From: Silene noctiflora
Taxonomy: Eukaryota; Streptophyta; Magnoliopsida; Caryophyllales; Caryophyllaceae
Assembly: GCA_009801015.1 (NCBI GenBank)
Contig: VHZZ01000239.1
Location: forward strand, 118,474-142,205
Direction of reading: 5' to 3'
Length of the DNA: 23,732 nucleotides
Below are positions 1-8,700 of the stretch, one piece after another (positions within the stretch are counted from its first letter, which is position 1; every line of letters starts with the position of its first letter). Both the position numbers and the translations under genes were made by a program. The notes beneath the pieces are model-generated. The model had not been told where the DNA came from and made no database searches. It was given only the letters and a program-made list of their open reading frames with translations.

Positions 1-244
1 GTATCATCATATAATTATACAATTATTTAACATACACAAATATAATATAAGTAGGTTATATTTTGGAAACTATTAAAAGGTAAATAAATAAAGCTAGATT
101 TTCAAAAGATATAATACTTTATAATTGTTTCGATTTGATTTAGTGAATATAGTAAAAGCAATTATGTTAGTAGTGAAAATAATTGTACTAGCATTGGATA
201 TAATAATATGTTAGTAATCACTCATTTGAATAGTCAAAGTAACT

Positions 245-410
245 ATATTAGCGAGGAGAGTAGTGAAAGTAATAGAAGCAACAACGGGAGTAGTGAAATT
301 ATCAATATTCATGTGGCAATAGTAAAAGTAACAATATTTATGGCGGGAGTAGTAAAAGTAATCGTAGTAATAATGAATGTAATAAAAGTAACAATACTAA
401 CAACAAAAGA
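245..410 (+). repeat. GGGAGTAGTGAAAGTAA minisatellite, block 1
   Basis: Degenerate tandem units of about 30-36 bases share the core AGTAGTGAAAGTAA or AGTAGTAAAAGTAA, separated by AAC/AAT-rich spacers. The short open frame across it (208-447) is a by-product of the repeat, full of Ser/Asn/Val runs, and does not look like a gene. Confidence 0.6.
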
Positions 411-1017
411 AAGTATATATGAACAAATAGCTAACTATGCGATTTAAGTAAAATATTAATCGAGGGAGTAGTGAATTTATCTCATAATCTATTTAATCGT
501 AATTTTAAGATATGACATAGAAAAATATATTAAAGATAAATTGATGAGTTATGCAACTTTAAAATAGTTTTATTTAATTGAAAATAAATTTTAATGGTAA
601 TTTTAAGTACTATATAGTTTTTAATCGATAACACTATTTGATAGACCCAATCAAGGAACTTTAATGTAAATATTATATAGTTTTTGACTTCTGGTTAAAT
701 TATAATATAAAAATGCCTTGGCGAAGAAATTTTATGGAAATTACATTAAATTAAAGTAATTATATTTAGAGAACACAATAATAAGGCGATTTTCCTTAAA
801 ATTAACATGTCTCACTTATGGTATTAATTAGTATCATCATATAATTACACATTAAATTAAAATTTAAATACTCTCCTTAAGATAATTTTCCTTAAAGGTT
901 TAGCTCATACTATATAATTTATTAGATTTCAGAGATGTTAATTGTTTAAAATAGATAAATATTATGTTTTGCAAGTAATAGTAAGAACGACGGATAATGA
1001 AATTAACATTATTAAAT

Positions 1018-1320
1018 GCGGGAGTAGTGAAAGAAACGATAATGACGGCGGGAGTAGTGAAAGTAACAATAGTCACAACAAATGTATTGAAAGTAACAGT
1101 AAGAACAACGGAAAAAAATATGAAAAAATAGCTTACAATTCAATTTAAGAAAAATATTTATTTATTTAGATATATATGAGTTTGATAAAATTAACGGGAA
1201 TNGATATAACCGTANAAATAGNGTGAGTAGTCAAAGAAACAGTAGTGAATATAATAGTATTAACACGAGATGTCGTGAAAAATAATAATATTGACTGCGA
1301 GAGTAGTAAATATGTCTCAT
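1018..1320 (+). repeat. GGGAGTAGTGAAAGTAA minisatellite, block 2
   Basis: This is the same repeat family as the block at 245-410. Three clear ~30-base units start at about 1018 (CGGGAGTAGTGAAAG, then the same core, then a TATTGAAAGTAAC variant), and decayed copies continue to about 1320 (AGTAGTCAAAG, GAGAGTAGTAAAT). Three ambiguous bases fall inside it, consistent with difficult repetitive sequence. Confidence 0.6.
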
Positions 1321-1470
1321 AATTTGTTGATAAATTTTACATTTCAGTATAAATGTTAAACGCATGAGTTAAACAAGTTTAACATAAATTTGACGATAAA
1401 TAAAGGTAGCGAAAATAAAATTTGACGATAAGTACAGGTAGCCTGAGCGGAGCCGGGCACCAAACCTAGT

Positions 1471-2011
1471 AACTACATAATACATGTGTAATGTCATCCA
1501 TTAAGGACGAGGAAAAAATTGTATAATAGGGGTTTATAATAATGTATTGTGTGCTCTCTATTCAATGAAAATATAGAGATTAACAACATTTATATAAGTA
1601 GAATCTAAGTCCATTTTTTCTTGAGAAAATTGATCTTATTAATAGAGCTACTCGTTTTATCTAAGAATTTTTCACAGACAAATATTAATAATTTAAGGTA
1701 TTTTATAAGTTTTAAGCAAATTTATGTTAAATGCAAGACGTAAAACATAAATTGTTGAGTAGCTAAAAAATTGTGGAAGTGATGACTCTTTTATGGTAGA
1801 GTATTCATGACTCTATTGAATATTACAACTAAATTAAGTTGTAAATATAAATTTCACATTTACATTGCTTTAATTATTAAAGGTTATTTATTGTTTTCTT
1901 TTACTTTGTTTTCCTCTTACTTAAGGTAATGTAATAGTGATGAGTTGGAGGGTAAATGAGTGAAAAAGCTTGGAATGCTTATGTGTCAGCAAGATGAGTG
2001 TTTAGTTTGCT

Positions 2012-2043
<32 letters not shown>

Positions 2044-2795
2044 TAGAAGATAATAAATTAAATAGCTGATGATTAATAATTAATTTACTCAATTATTGTT
2101 GAAATAAATCCATTTTTTGAGTGTGTATGGTTGAATTATTACGTATTTATTCGGTTGATAATAGCGTGTAAGATTATTATTGTACGCATGTAATCAAATT
2201 GTTAAAATCGTTAATACAATATAAAAATAGTGATAAATATGTTTTTTTTATTCCAAACAGAAGAGGAATTATTAATTCAAACAAAGTTAAGAGGAAAGGG
2301 AAATATATAAGTAATAAGTTTACTCTCATTTAGTCGCCTAAGGCCGGTAATTTACTTCTACTTCATCTGTCTCCGTCAATAGTTATTTGCGTTTGCTTTA
2401 TTTTTCCCACGCAAAATAAAGTGAGAATCATGATCATAAATTCATATGATTTAAGTGACCTTAACAATATGAAAAACGATCTGTTTGGGCAACGTGAAAG
2501 ACAATATTTATAAGATTTCAAATCTTTCGTAAGCCAAATTGCGTAAAAAATTCAAGTCAACTGAATCATTAGAGATATTTCAAACATGCTCAATTGTTCG
2601 CACCATATCAATTTTAATAAATCTTTGTTAAAACGGCCATTTAAGTGTAAAACGGATTATATACCATCCATTATTAAACAGATGAGACAAAATTCTCACC
2701 ATTTCCCTTACTACTAAGAGAATAAAAGTTCTCAATAATTTTCCCTTCAAAAGGAATCTGGTTAAATAAGGAAATAAGACTATGTTTTTATTAAT
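1471..2795. other. intergenic, AT-rich, no gene seen
   Basis: Nothing coding is supported. A (TTA)n microsatellite at 2012-2036 runs into (AT)n at 2034-2045. The stretch 2357-2400 (CATCTGTCTCCGTCAATAG and onward) vaguely recalls a Stowaway terminus, but no matching inverted partner was found. Confidence 0.6.
2012..2045. repeat. (TTA)n/(AT)n microsatellite
   Basis: About eight uninterrupted TTA units are followed by AT dinucleotides. This is a simple repeat and probably length-polymorphic. Confidence 0.9.
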
Positions 2796-2796
2796 C

Positions 2797-3163
2797 TATT
2801 AGCTTTAATTAATATATTATCTTTAATCATTATTTTTAATTAAAAAATAAAAGAAAACTGGTATAAACCTAAAAATTCGTATATGAAAAACCGATAAATT
2901 AATACTATTAGTTTTGTATAAAAAAATTACCACGTACTTAATTCGTATTAAAAAAAACACATGAAATGATATTATTAATTTCGTGACAAAAAAAAATTAT
3001 AAAATTATTTGAGAATATTTATAAATTGAAATCATTAGTTTTNTTTATCCTCATATTAAAATATGAAAAATTATTAATAATATCAATTTTAAATATATAA
3101 ATAATACATTATAAACTAAATGACCTATAAATACCGCGTATGTATGTGCGGGATCCATACTAA
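2797..3163 (+). mobile_element. Helitron-like 3' end (second)
   Basis: The sequence at 3134-3151 can fold with CCGC (3134-3137) paired to GCGG (3148-3151) around TATGTATG. It is followed by GATCCATA and CTAA at 3160-3163, then a T. Hairpin, about ten bases, CTRR and T is the plant Helitron 3' layout. The upstream body is extremely AT-rich and has no coding. A possible 5' TC end lies near 2797 (TCTATTAGCTTTAATTAATA), but this is weak, so the left boundary should not be trusted. Confidence 0.4.
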
Positions 3164-3405
3164 TTTTCTAAACAATCGATTTTATGTCATCTATTTAGTT
3201 ATTTGACTAATTTCTTATTTAAAAGGATTGTATACACCTTAAACAAAAATTTGTGTATCGATTTCGTGATTCGTTCCATTGTACTGTATCTGATAAATTG
3301 GCGCAGAAATAAACGACAATGTCAAAGTCAATGACTAATAGCTATGAAATCTTTGTGTGGAAAACAAGGACGGGTTACTTGGTCTAAAAGGTTTCATGTG
3401 TCATT
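3164..3405. other. intergenic, nothing recognised
   Basis: Non-coding sequence between the Helitron-like end and the Mutator-like MITE. I see no repeat structure or gene. Confidence 0.5.
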
Positions 3406-3414
3406 AAGCTTAAG

Positions 3415-3602
3415 CAAAGCGTCTCCTTTGTGACGGGTCGGATCCTTGTGACGGATAATGCTACTCACAAAACGAATAGGGGGGACAAGGTGGGGGCACC
3501 CCCATGTGCTTTCCTCTCTCCTCTCATGGGCATTTTGTGAGACAAAAAGGTATCCGTCACAAGCTTGTGACGGATACCTTCCGTCACAAATGAGAATTTG
3601 CC
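3415..3602. mobile_element. Mutator-like MITE, 188 bp, 9-bp TSD
   Basis: The element is flanked by a perfect 9-base direct repeat AAGCTTAAG at 3406-3414 and 3603-3611, the target-duplication length of Mutator-like elements. The ends are imperfect inverted repeats sharing TTTGTGACGG after a TCTC[A/C] box. Inside, GTATCCGTCACAAG and CTTGTGACGGATAC at about 3551-3579 form a second, nearly perfect palindrome around the HindIII-like centre. No coding capacity. The TSD is exact and the flanking bases differ, so the boundaries are firm. Confidence 0.75.
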
Positions 3603-3786
3603 AAGCTTAAGTCACCCTCTCAATTATCCCTACAAATTATCATCAAATGGGCAGGTGAGTCGTGAGTATACAAGACTAATTCTAGTCTCTAGAAGATAAA
3701 CAAATGTTATTAAGAGCACAAGGAATGTGTGAACCGGGAAAAACCAACATACATGCAAAATATGCTTAATACCTACGACATACTCC

Positions 3787-4351
3787 TAGACTTGTCAAAA
3801 CTCGACCCGATCCAAAAACCCGACCCACCGACCCATTTTTAGGGTTACAAATCCGTTTTTTTCGACCCGTCCGTTTTAGCCGAATCCGAAATGATCCGTT
3901 ATTTTAGGGTCGAGACCCGACCCGAACGGGTCGAACCGTTGGGTCAAGGATAAATCAAGTATTTTATATTTGAAAAAATTAGTTACAAAATTATTTTTTT
4001 ATTATTAAAAATTACAAATACAATTAAAAAGTCAATTTTATATAACTTTGATGATACTTAATAATAATATAATTATTAAAAAAACTTTAATTTTATAATT
4101 ATGTCAATATAGTTAATGTAAACGTTGAAATAACTAATGTAAACGTTGAATATGATTAAAATATTAATTTTAAATATGTTATACGTTTTTAAAAATTATT
4201 TTTTTAATTAAACAAATAAATTAAAAAAGACGTTAAAAATTATTTCTTGACCCGTATTCTGACCCTAACCCAACCCGTGACTCGTATGACACGACCCGTA
4301 TTCTGACCCGACTCGTATGACCCGACCCGCCCGACCCGTTTAACAGGTCTA
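3787..4351. mobile_element. hAT-like non-autonomous element, CCCGA-rich, 8-bp TSD
   Basis: A perfect 8-base duplication CATACTCC flanks it at 3779-3786 and 4352-4359. The termini are inverted: TAGACTTGTCAAA at the left and, reverse-complemented, TAGACCTGTTAAA at the right. This fits the TAG-type hAT ends and the 8-bp TSD of that superfamily. Both ends are crowded with CCCGA/GACCCG motifs (about 3800-3950 and 4250-4340), while the middle is AT-rich and non-coding. A relic of the same style lies at 16596-16986. Confidence 0.75.
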
Positions 4352-4379
4352 CATACTCCTATTTCAATTATTTATTTAG

Positions 4380-4452
4380 GCGAGAATCGAACCCTCAACT
4401 TCATCATAGTTGGAGTAAGAGAACTCTTACCATTTGAATTAACTCTTATTCT
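4380..4452 (-). repeat. tRNA-derived SINE-like head or tRNA pseudogene
   Basis: Read on the minus strand, this segment has a good B-box (GGTTCGATTC, complement of about 4383-4393) and a diverged A-box (TAATTCAAATGGT, complement of 4429-4441) at tRNA-like spacing. The T-arm stem is imperfect and no acceptor stem closes, so it is not a working tRNA gene. It most resembles the tRNA-related head of a plant SINE. The hAT-like element at 3787-4351 lies just beyond its 3' side and may have split the SINE body. Confidence 0.45.
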
Positions 4453-4700
4453 TATGATATTTATATTATATTGAGTTAAATTGTTTTCGAGTGTCAAAAG
4501 GTGTCCAAACGTTAAAAATATTAATAGAAAGTGAGGTCACATATTTTCGAGTTTCGTTTTAGTGTTGGTGTCTAACTTAATGTTGGATGAGAAACATTTA
4601 TAGAAGAAGTGTTCGTGCTTTCTAGCCTTAGTTGTTATAGTTTATTTTCCAATGATAAAGGTAGTGGAGGTAGTATCTATAATACTTGAAGGGAACAAAT
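4453..4700. other. intergenic, nothing recognised
   Basis: AT-rich non-coding sequence with no repeat or gene signal that I can support. Confidence 0.5.
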
Positions 4701-4703
4701 GAA

Positions 4704-4916
4704 CTACCTCGTTGTCATTTGTTTACATATTTCATTAATAAGTGTTTCAGTTATTTATTTTCCTTTTTATATTGAGAATATTTTTTAAGACAATTTGATC
4801 ATCCACATATCTCATTATTCAATTGTCAATTAATAACAATATCCACAAATGTCTTCTCCCCTTTCCTTAGTCTTGTGTCACAACTAAAGGTAAATAAATG
4901 ACCGAAATGAAGGGAG
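4704..4916. mobile_element. Stowaway-like MITE (Tc1/Mariner)
   Basis: The right end AGGTAAATAAATGACCGAA...GAAGGGAG followed by TA is a typical Stowaway terminus. The left end CTACCTCGTTGTCATTTG TTTACAT is its degenerate inverse, with a few bases lost. TA follows on the right, but the left TA is not preserved. About 213 bp, no coding. The family call is good; the left boundary is soft. Confidence 0.55.
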
Positions 4917-5570
4917 TATATAACTAGTGAACGGAAATAATAAGAGGCATTTATTTATTATAATTTTCGAAATTACAATTGCAAATAAATACGACAAGGT
5001 ATTTCAAAGAGAATTAATAAAAATGAGCAACTACGTATTGAAAAATTTAGCAACTTATAATTTATAGTTTAATACCCAATTTTAATTATTTTAATGAAAA
5101 AATCATAATTATGGATTGAATTAAAAGATTAGAGTTTAATTATAGAAATATATTTATTGAATAGATAATAATTTAATAAAAAAAAGTTTTAGTTATTTTC
5201 TTATTTAGCTAGAAGCTTTTTAGAGGAAAAACTAAGAAATTTTTTATGCTATTAATAGTAAGAGGGATTGCGAAAAATTACAAACTTAATCCGAACTAGT
5301 CGAATCCAAATTCTTAGATAGAATATTAACTAGAAAAAAAAGACCTAGATTTGACTCGTAATCTAAACCCAACTCGACTTGACCCAACCCAATCACTTGA
5401 ACAAAATTTTGTAATTATGCTCAGTCCAACTCAATATAGTCCATAACACCTTTATATCAATAAAATACCCGAACTCGATCCATTATCGTCGCAGTTCAAC
5501 CCGTTAATCCTCATCTATTGGACCCGTCTTTCTGGATCAAATAGATCCGGTTTACACCGATTCTCGTAGA
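4917..5570. other. gene-upstream region with decayed CCCGA-rich repeat
   Basis: AT-rich DNA to about 5280, then a patch (5285-5530) with scattered ACCCGA/GACCC/ACTCGA words. It recalls the hAT-like CCCGA elements at 3787 and 16596 but is too decayed to delimit, and no termini or TSD were found. The end of this stretch probably contains the core promoter of the BMS1 gene. Confidence 0.4.
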
Positions 5571-5772
5571 TTTCCAATTATACCCTCATCTCCTCTCTAA
5601 ACCCTCTACTCCAGTACACACACATACATAAACCCTAATTATAATTACACCCAAAATCCCCAAATTTCACGACTCTAATTACACCGTTCCTCTTTCAGGA
5701 ATCAATTCAACATTCAAAACCCAGATACGATATTCACAATTGTAGTCAAAATTAGGGTTCTTCGCTACAACA
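5571..5772 (+). promoter_or_regulatory. BMS1 leader/proximal promoter with telo-box motifs
   Basis: CT- and AC-rich leader-like DNA directly precedes the start codon. It contains the telo-box AAACCCTAA at 5630-5638 and an inverted TTAGGGTT at 5752-5759, 13 bases before the ATG. Telo-boxes are known to be enriched in promoters and leaders of plant ribosomal protein and ribosome biogenesis genes, which fits the gene. No ATG was seen between the first telo-box and the start codon. A CTTTCAG/GAATC site at 5693-5699 resembles a splice acceptor, but no matching donor was identified. The transcription start cannot be placed from sequence alone. Confidence 0.5.
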
Positions 5773-8700
5773 ATGGCGGCTCCTGGTAATGGTGACCAAT
5801 CTCATAAAGCTCATAGGACTAGACAAGCTGGTCCAAAGAAAAGGGTTAAATCTAGTAAGAAAAAGGGTGTTGATGATTCTGAAGATGCCAAAAATCCCCC
5901 TAAAAATCCCAAGGTTTGGTCGATTTTTAGTAATTATAGTGTTGCATTTTATGATTTTAGTACAACTTTATGAATTTTTGATGGTATGATGGCTATCCAT
6001 TCATATTACGGGTTTCGGAAACAACCTCTTTGTGTTGCTAACATAAGTGTAAGGCTGCGTAAACCCGATACCCTGACCTCGCAATTTGAGGAGCGCTTGA
6101 GGCAGTGAGGCAATGTTGTATTGGTGTTGAGTTATATTATGAGGTGGGATGGCATATAGCTAGAACCCACCTAAAAATCGTATTCAGTTTGCGATTTGTT
6201 ATCTTATTTATTTGTTATTGTATCGTTGCATTTTATGATTTTAGTAACGAAGTTTCGAACTTGTGATGGTATGATTGTGTGTTGTCAATAGTATAGGTTG
6301 GAGTATAAATATTTCTGTGGTTCCATTTGATGTTTTTGTATAAAAGTTTGCAACTTTTTGATGAATGCATGACTTTCAGGCATTTGGTTTCCGCTCAAAT
6401 GTTAAAGCTAAGAAGTTGCAATCTCGTGCAATGGAGAAGGAACAGAGAAAACTACATGTTCCAAAGATTGACCGGAATATTGGCGATTTTCCTCCATTTG
6501 TTATTGTTGTCCATGGACCTCCTAAGGTGGGTTTCAGTTTCGTTGTGTGTGTGTGTGTGTGTGTGTGTTTGAAATATTTCCTGATGTTTTAGGTTAATGA
6601 TGGATTCATTGTGTGAACTGGTGTAGGTTGGAAAGTCCTTGCTTATTAAATGTCTTGTTAAGCATTATACCAAGCATAATTTACCAGATGTTCGAGGGCC
6701 AGTTACTATTGTTTCAGGTTTATTCCACACTTTGCCATCAATTTTTTTTTATTTCCTTGATTGTTATTTACAATGAATTTTTTGTATGATAAACATATGG
6801 GTCATGCTCATTCATGGACATGATTTACTCAATCATGAACATAATTACCTATTTTGCCCCTCTCATTATTTATCTCTCTAAATATTTCAATTAAACCATT
6901 AAAACATTATTTAAAAAAATAAATAATCCACCACCAGTCCACTACCTCCCTCCCCCTGCCACCCTCGAGCGTCACCCACAACTGCCGCCACCGTCGCTCA
7001 CCACCGCGTCCATCACCCGTGTCTCCCGTCGCACACCTACCACCATAATTCCTTCCCTACNNTTACCCCAGATNCACGACCNCCGCCCCATCNCCTATAG
7101 CCCCACTCCAACGCGCTACCCCNCGCCTTGCCCTCTCCTCTTTCCGGCGACCAGCCGCCCCTACCCTGGCCAGGCGGCAACCACTGCTCCAATAAAGCCC
7201 TAATTGCAAAATCAATGAATTTGTGTCTAGTTGATTTTGAGAAAAAAAATTGATGCATAGTTGATAAAATTAGGACTATTAATTGTTTAGTGTATGAATT
7301 AAGTGCATAATGAATGAATTTGGTAAGATTTTGTCAAATTTTCAGTGGAAGAGGAGAAGAGAGAAGAGGGGAGGATTTTTTTTTTTCTTATTTTATAGGA
7401 AAGGGTATAATGTGGAAAAATTATGGAAAAAAGTCCACAAAAGAGTAAAAGGTGTACATGAAAGAGCAACTACGTAAACATATTGCTTAGATGCTTTAGC
7501 TTGCGAATTCGGTTGGTCTTTCATTTATTGTTAGGTTAATGCATATCCAAGATTATTCTCTTTATCGTAGCTGTGTCATTGGTGAATGAAAGGGGTCCTC
7601 AATGTTTTTATAATATTGATAATAATAATGTTGATAATGAAAATAGCTGTAAGGTTGATAATCATAGTATATTTTTAATTTTAGGATGTCTTTGTTTCTT
7701 TTGTGCAGTAAAAAGACTTCATCTTTTACTGTCCTTAATAAGAGGATGTGTCTTTTTGGTTGATTTATGTACTGCGGTTGTTGGATCTCTAGTGTAGGAA
7801 TCTTTGTAGGAGGTCTAAGTGCTAAGTAGGGAATCTTTTCAAATTTGTAAAACTCATTGATGCTTCTTTCTATTGCAGGTAAATTAAGGCGTTTGCAATT
7901 TGTCGAGTGTCCTAATGACATGAATGCCATGATTGATTGTGCAAAATTCGCTGATTTGGCTTTGCTACTAGTTGATGGGAGTTATGGCTTTGAAATGGTG
8001 GGTAATGTTTTTTTTTGTTTGTTTGTTATAGATCTTTGGATTTTGTTATCTGAAGTCCGTAGTGTCTTGAACGTTTTGTCAAATCTACATTACTTTAACT
8101 GGTAATATACTGTTTAATGATGGCACAATATGAAACTCAAAGTGAATCTCGTTTCCTTTCTCTCCTTGTTTTATGACTTTTATCACTTATCTGTGCTGCC
8201 AGACTTTTTATCTCATATATCGGTTTGTTTGTAGGAGACTTTTGAGTTTTTAAACATCATGCAAGTTCATGGATTTCCTAAGGTCATGGGAGTCCTCACG
8301 CACCTTGATCAGTTCAAGGATGTAAAGAAACTGAGGAAGACAAAACAGCGTCTCAAGCATCGTTTTTGGACTGAAATATATGATGGTGCAAAGTTATTTT
8401 ACTTGTCTGGTCTTCAACATGGGAAGTAAGTACTCTTCAGTTTGTTGTCATTTCTCGCGCTGAAGTACAAAACGTGTGCTAGATAATCTAACTCACTTTC
8501 ACTTTCTAAACAGGTACCTTAATCGAGAAATCCTTAATCTCTCAAGATTTATCTCTGTTATGAAGTTTCATCCATTGTCTTGGCGTACCACTCATCCTTA
8601 TGTGCTTGCGGATCGTTTTGAAGATGTCACTCCTCCAGACAGAGTTCAGACGGACAAAAAATGTGACAGGAATGTTACAGTATATGGGTATTTGAGAGGC

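Larger units (their letters stand above)
1..1469 (+). mobile_element. Helitron-like region with internal minisatellite
   Basis: AT-rich non-coding DNA ending in a Helitron-style 3' terminus. An imperfect hairpin lies at 1441-1458 (GCCTG...CGGGC, one G-T pair), followed by ACCAAAC and then CTAG at 1466-1469, with a T next, as expected for insertion between A and T. The interior holds two related blocks. GTATCATCATATAATTA at position 1 recurs at 831, with 19 of 20 bases matching over the first 20. Each block contains a degenerate minisatellite based on GGGAGTAGTGAAAGTAA. No Rep/helicase coding is visible, so it would be non-autonomous. The 5' TC end was not found and may lie left of the window. 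The 3' end is fairly convincing; the extent is a guess. Confidence 0.45.

Noticed and set aside
208..1148. Short + strand open frames over the minisatellite (208-447, 942-1148)
   Set aside because: They translate the GGGAGTAGTGAAAGTAA repeats into Ser/Asn/Val runs, differ between blocks and have no recognisable domain.
2357..2700. Possible Stowaway-like element starting at CATCTGTCTCCGTCAATAG
   Set aside because: No convincing inverted partner or TA duplication; the best candidate (CAGATGAGAC near 2681) matches only a few bases.
5693..5699. Possible 3' splice site of a 5' UTR intron
   Set aside because: A CTTTCAG acceptor-like word exists but no credible donor or transcription start could be placed upstream.
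7037..7258. Minus-strand open frame in the GC-rich core of the intron 3 element
   Set aside because: Runs through several ambiguous bases and has no recognisable domain; a captured exon is possible but no protein can be supported.
7562..7930. 122-codon minus-strand open frame across intron 3 / exon 4
   Set aside because: It is the reverse shadow of a BMS1 exon and an intron with GATAAT repeats; Tyr-rich low-complexity product with no family.
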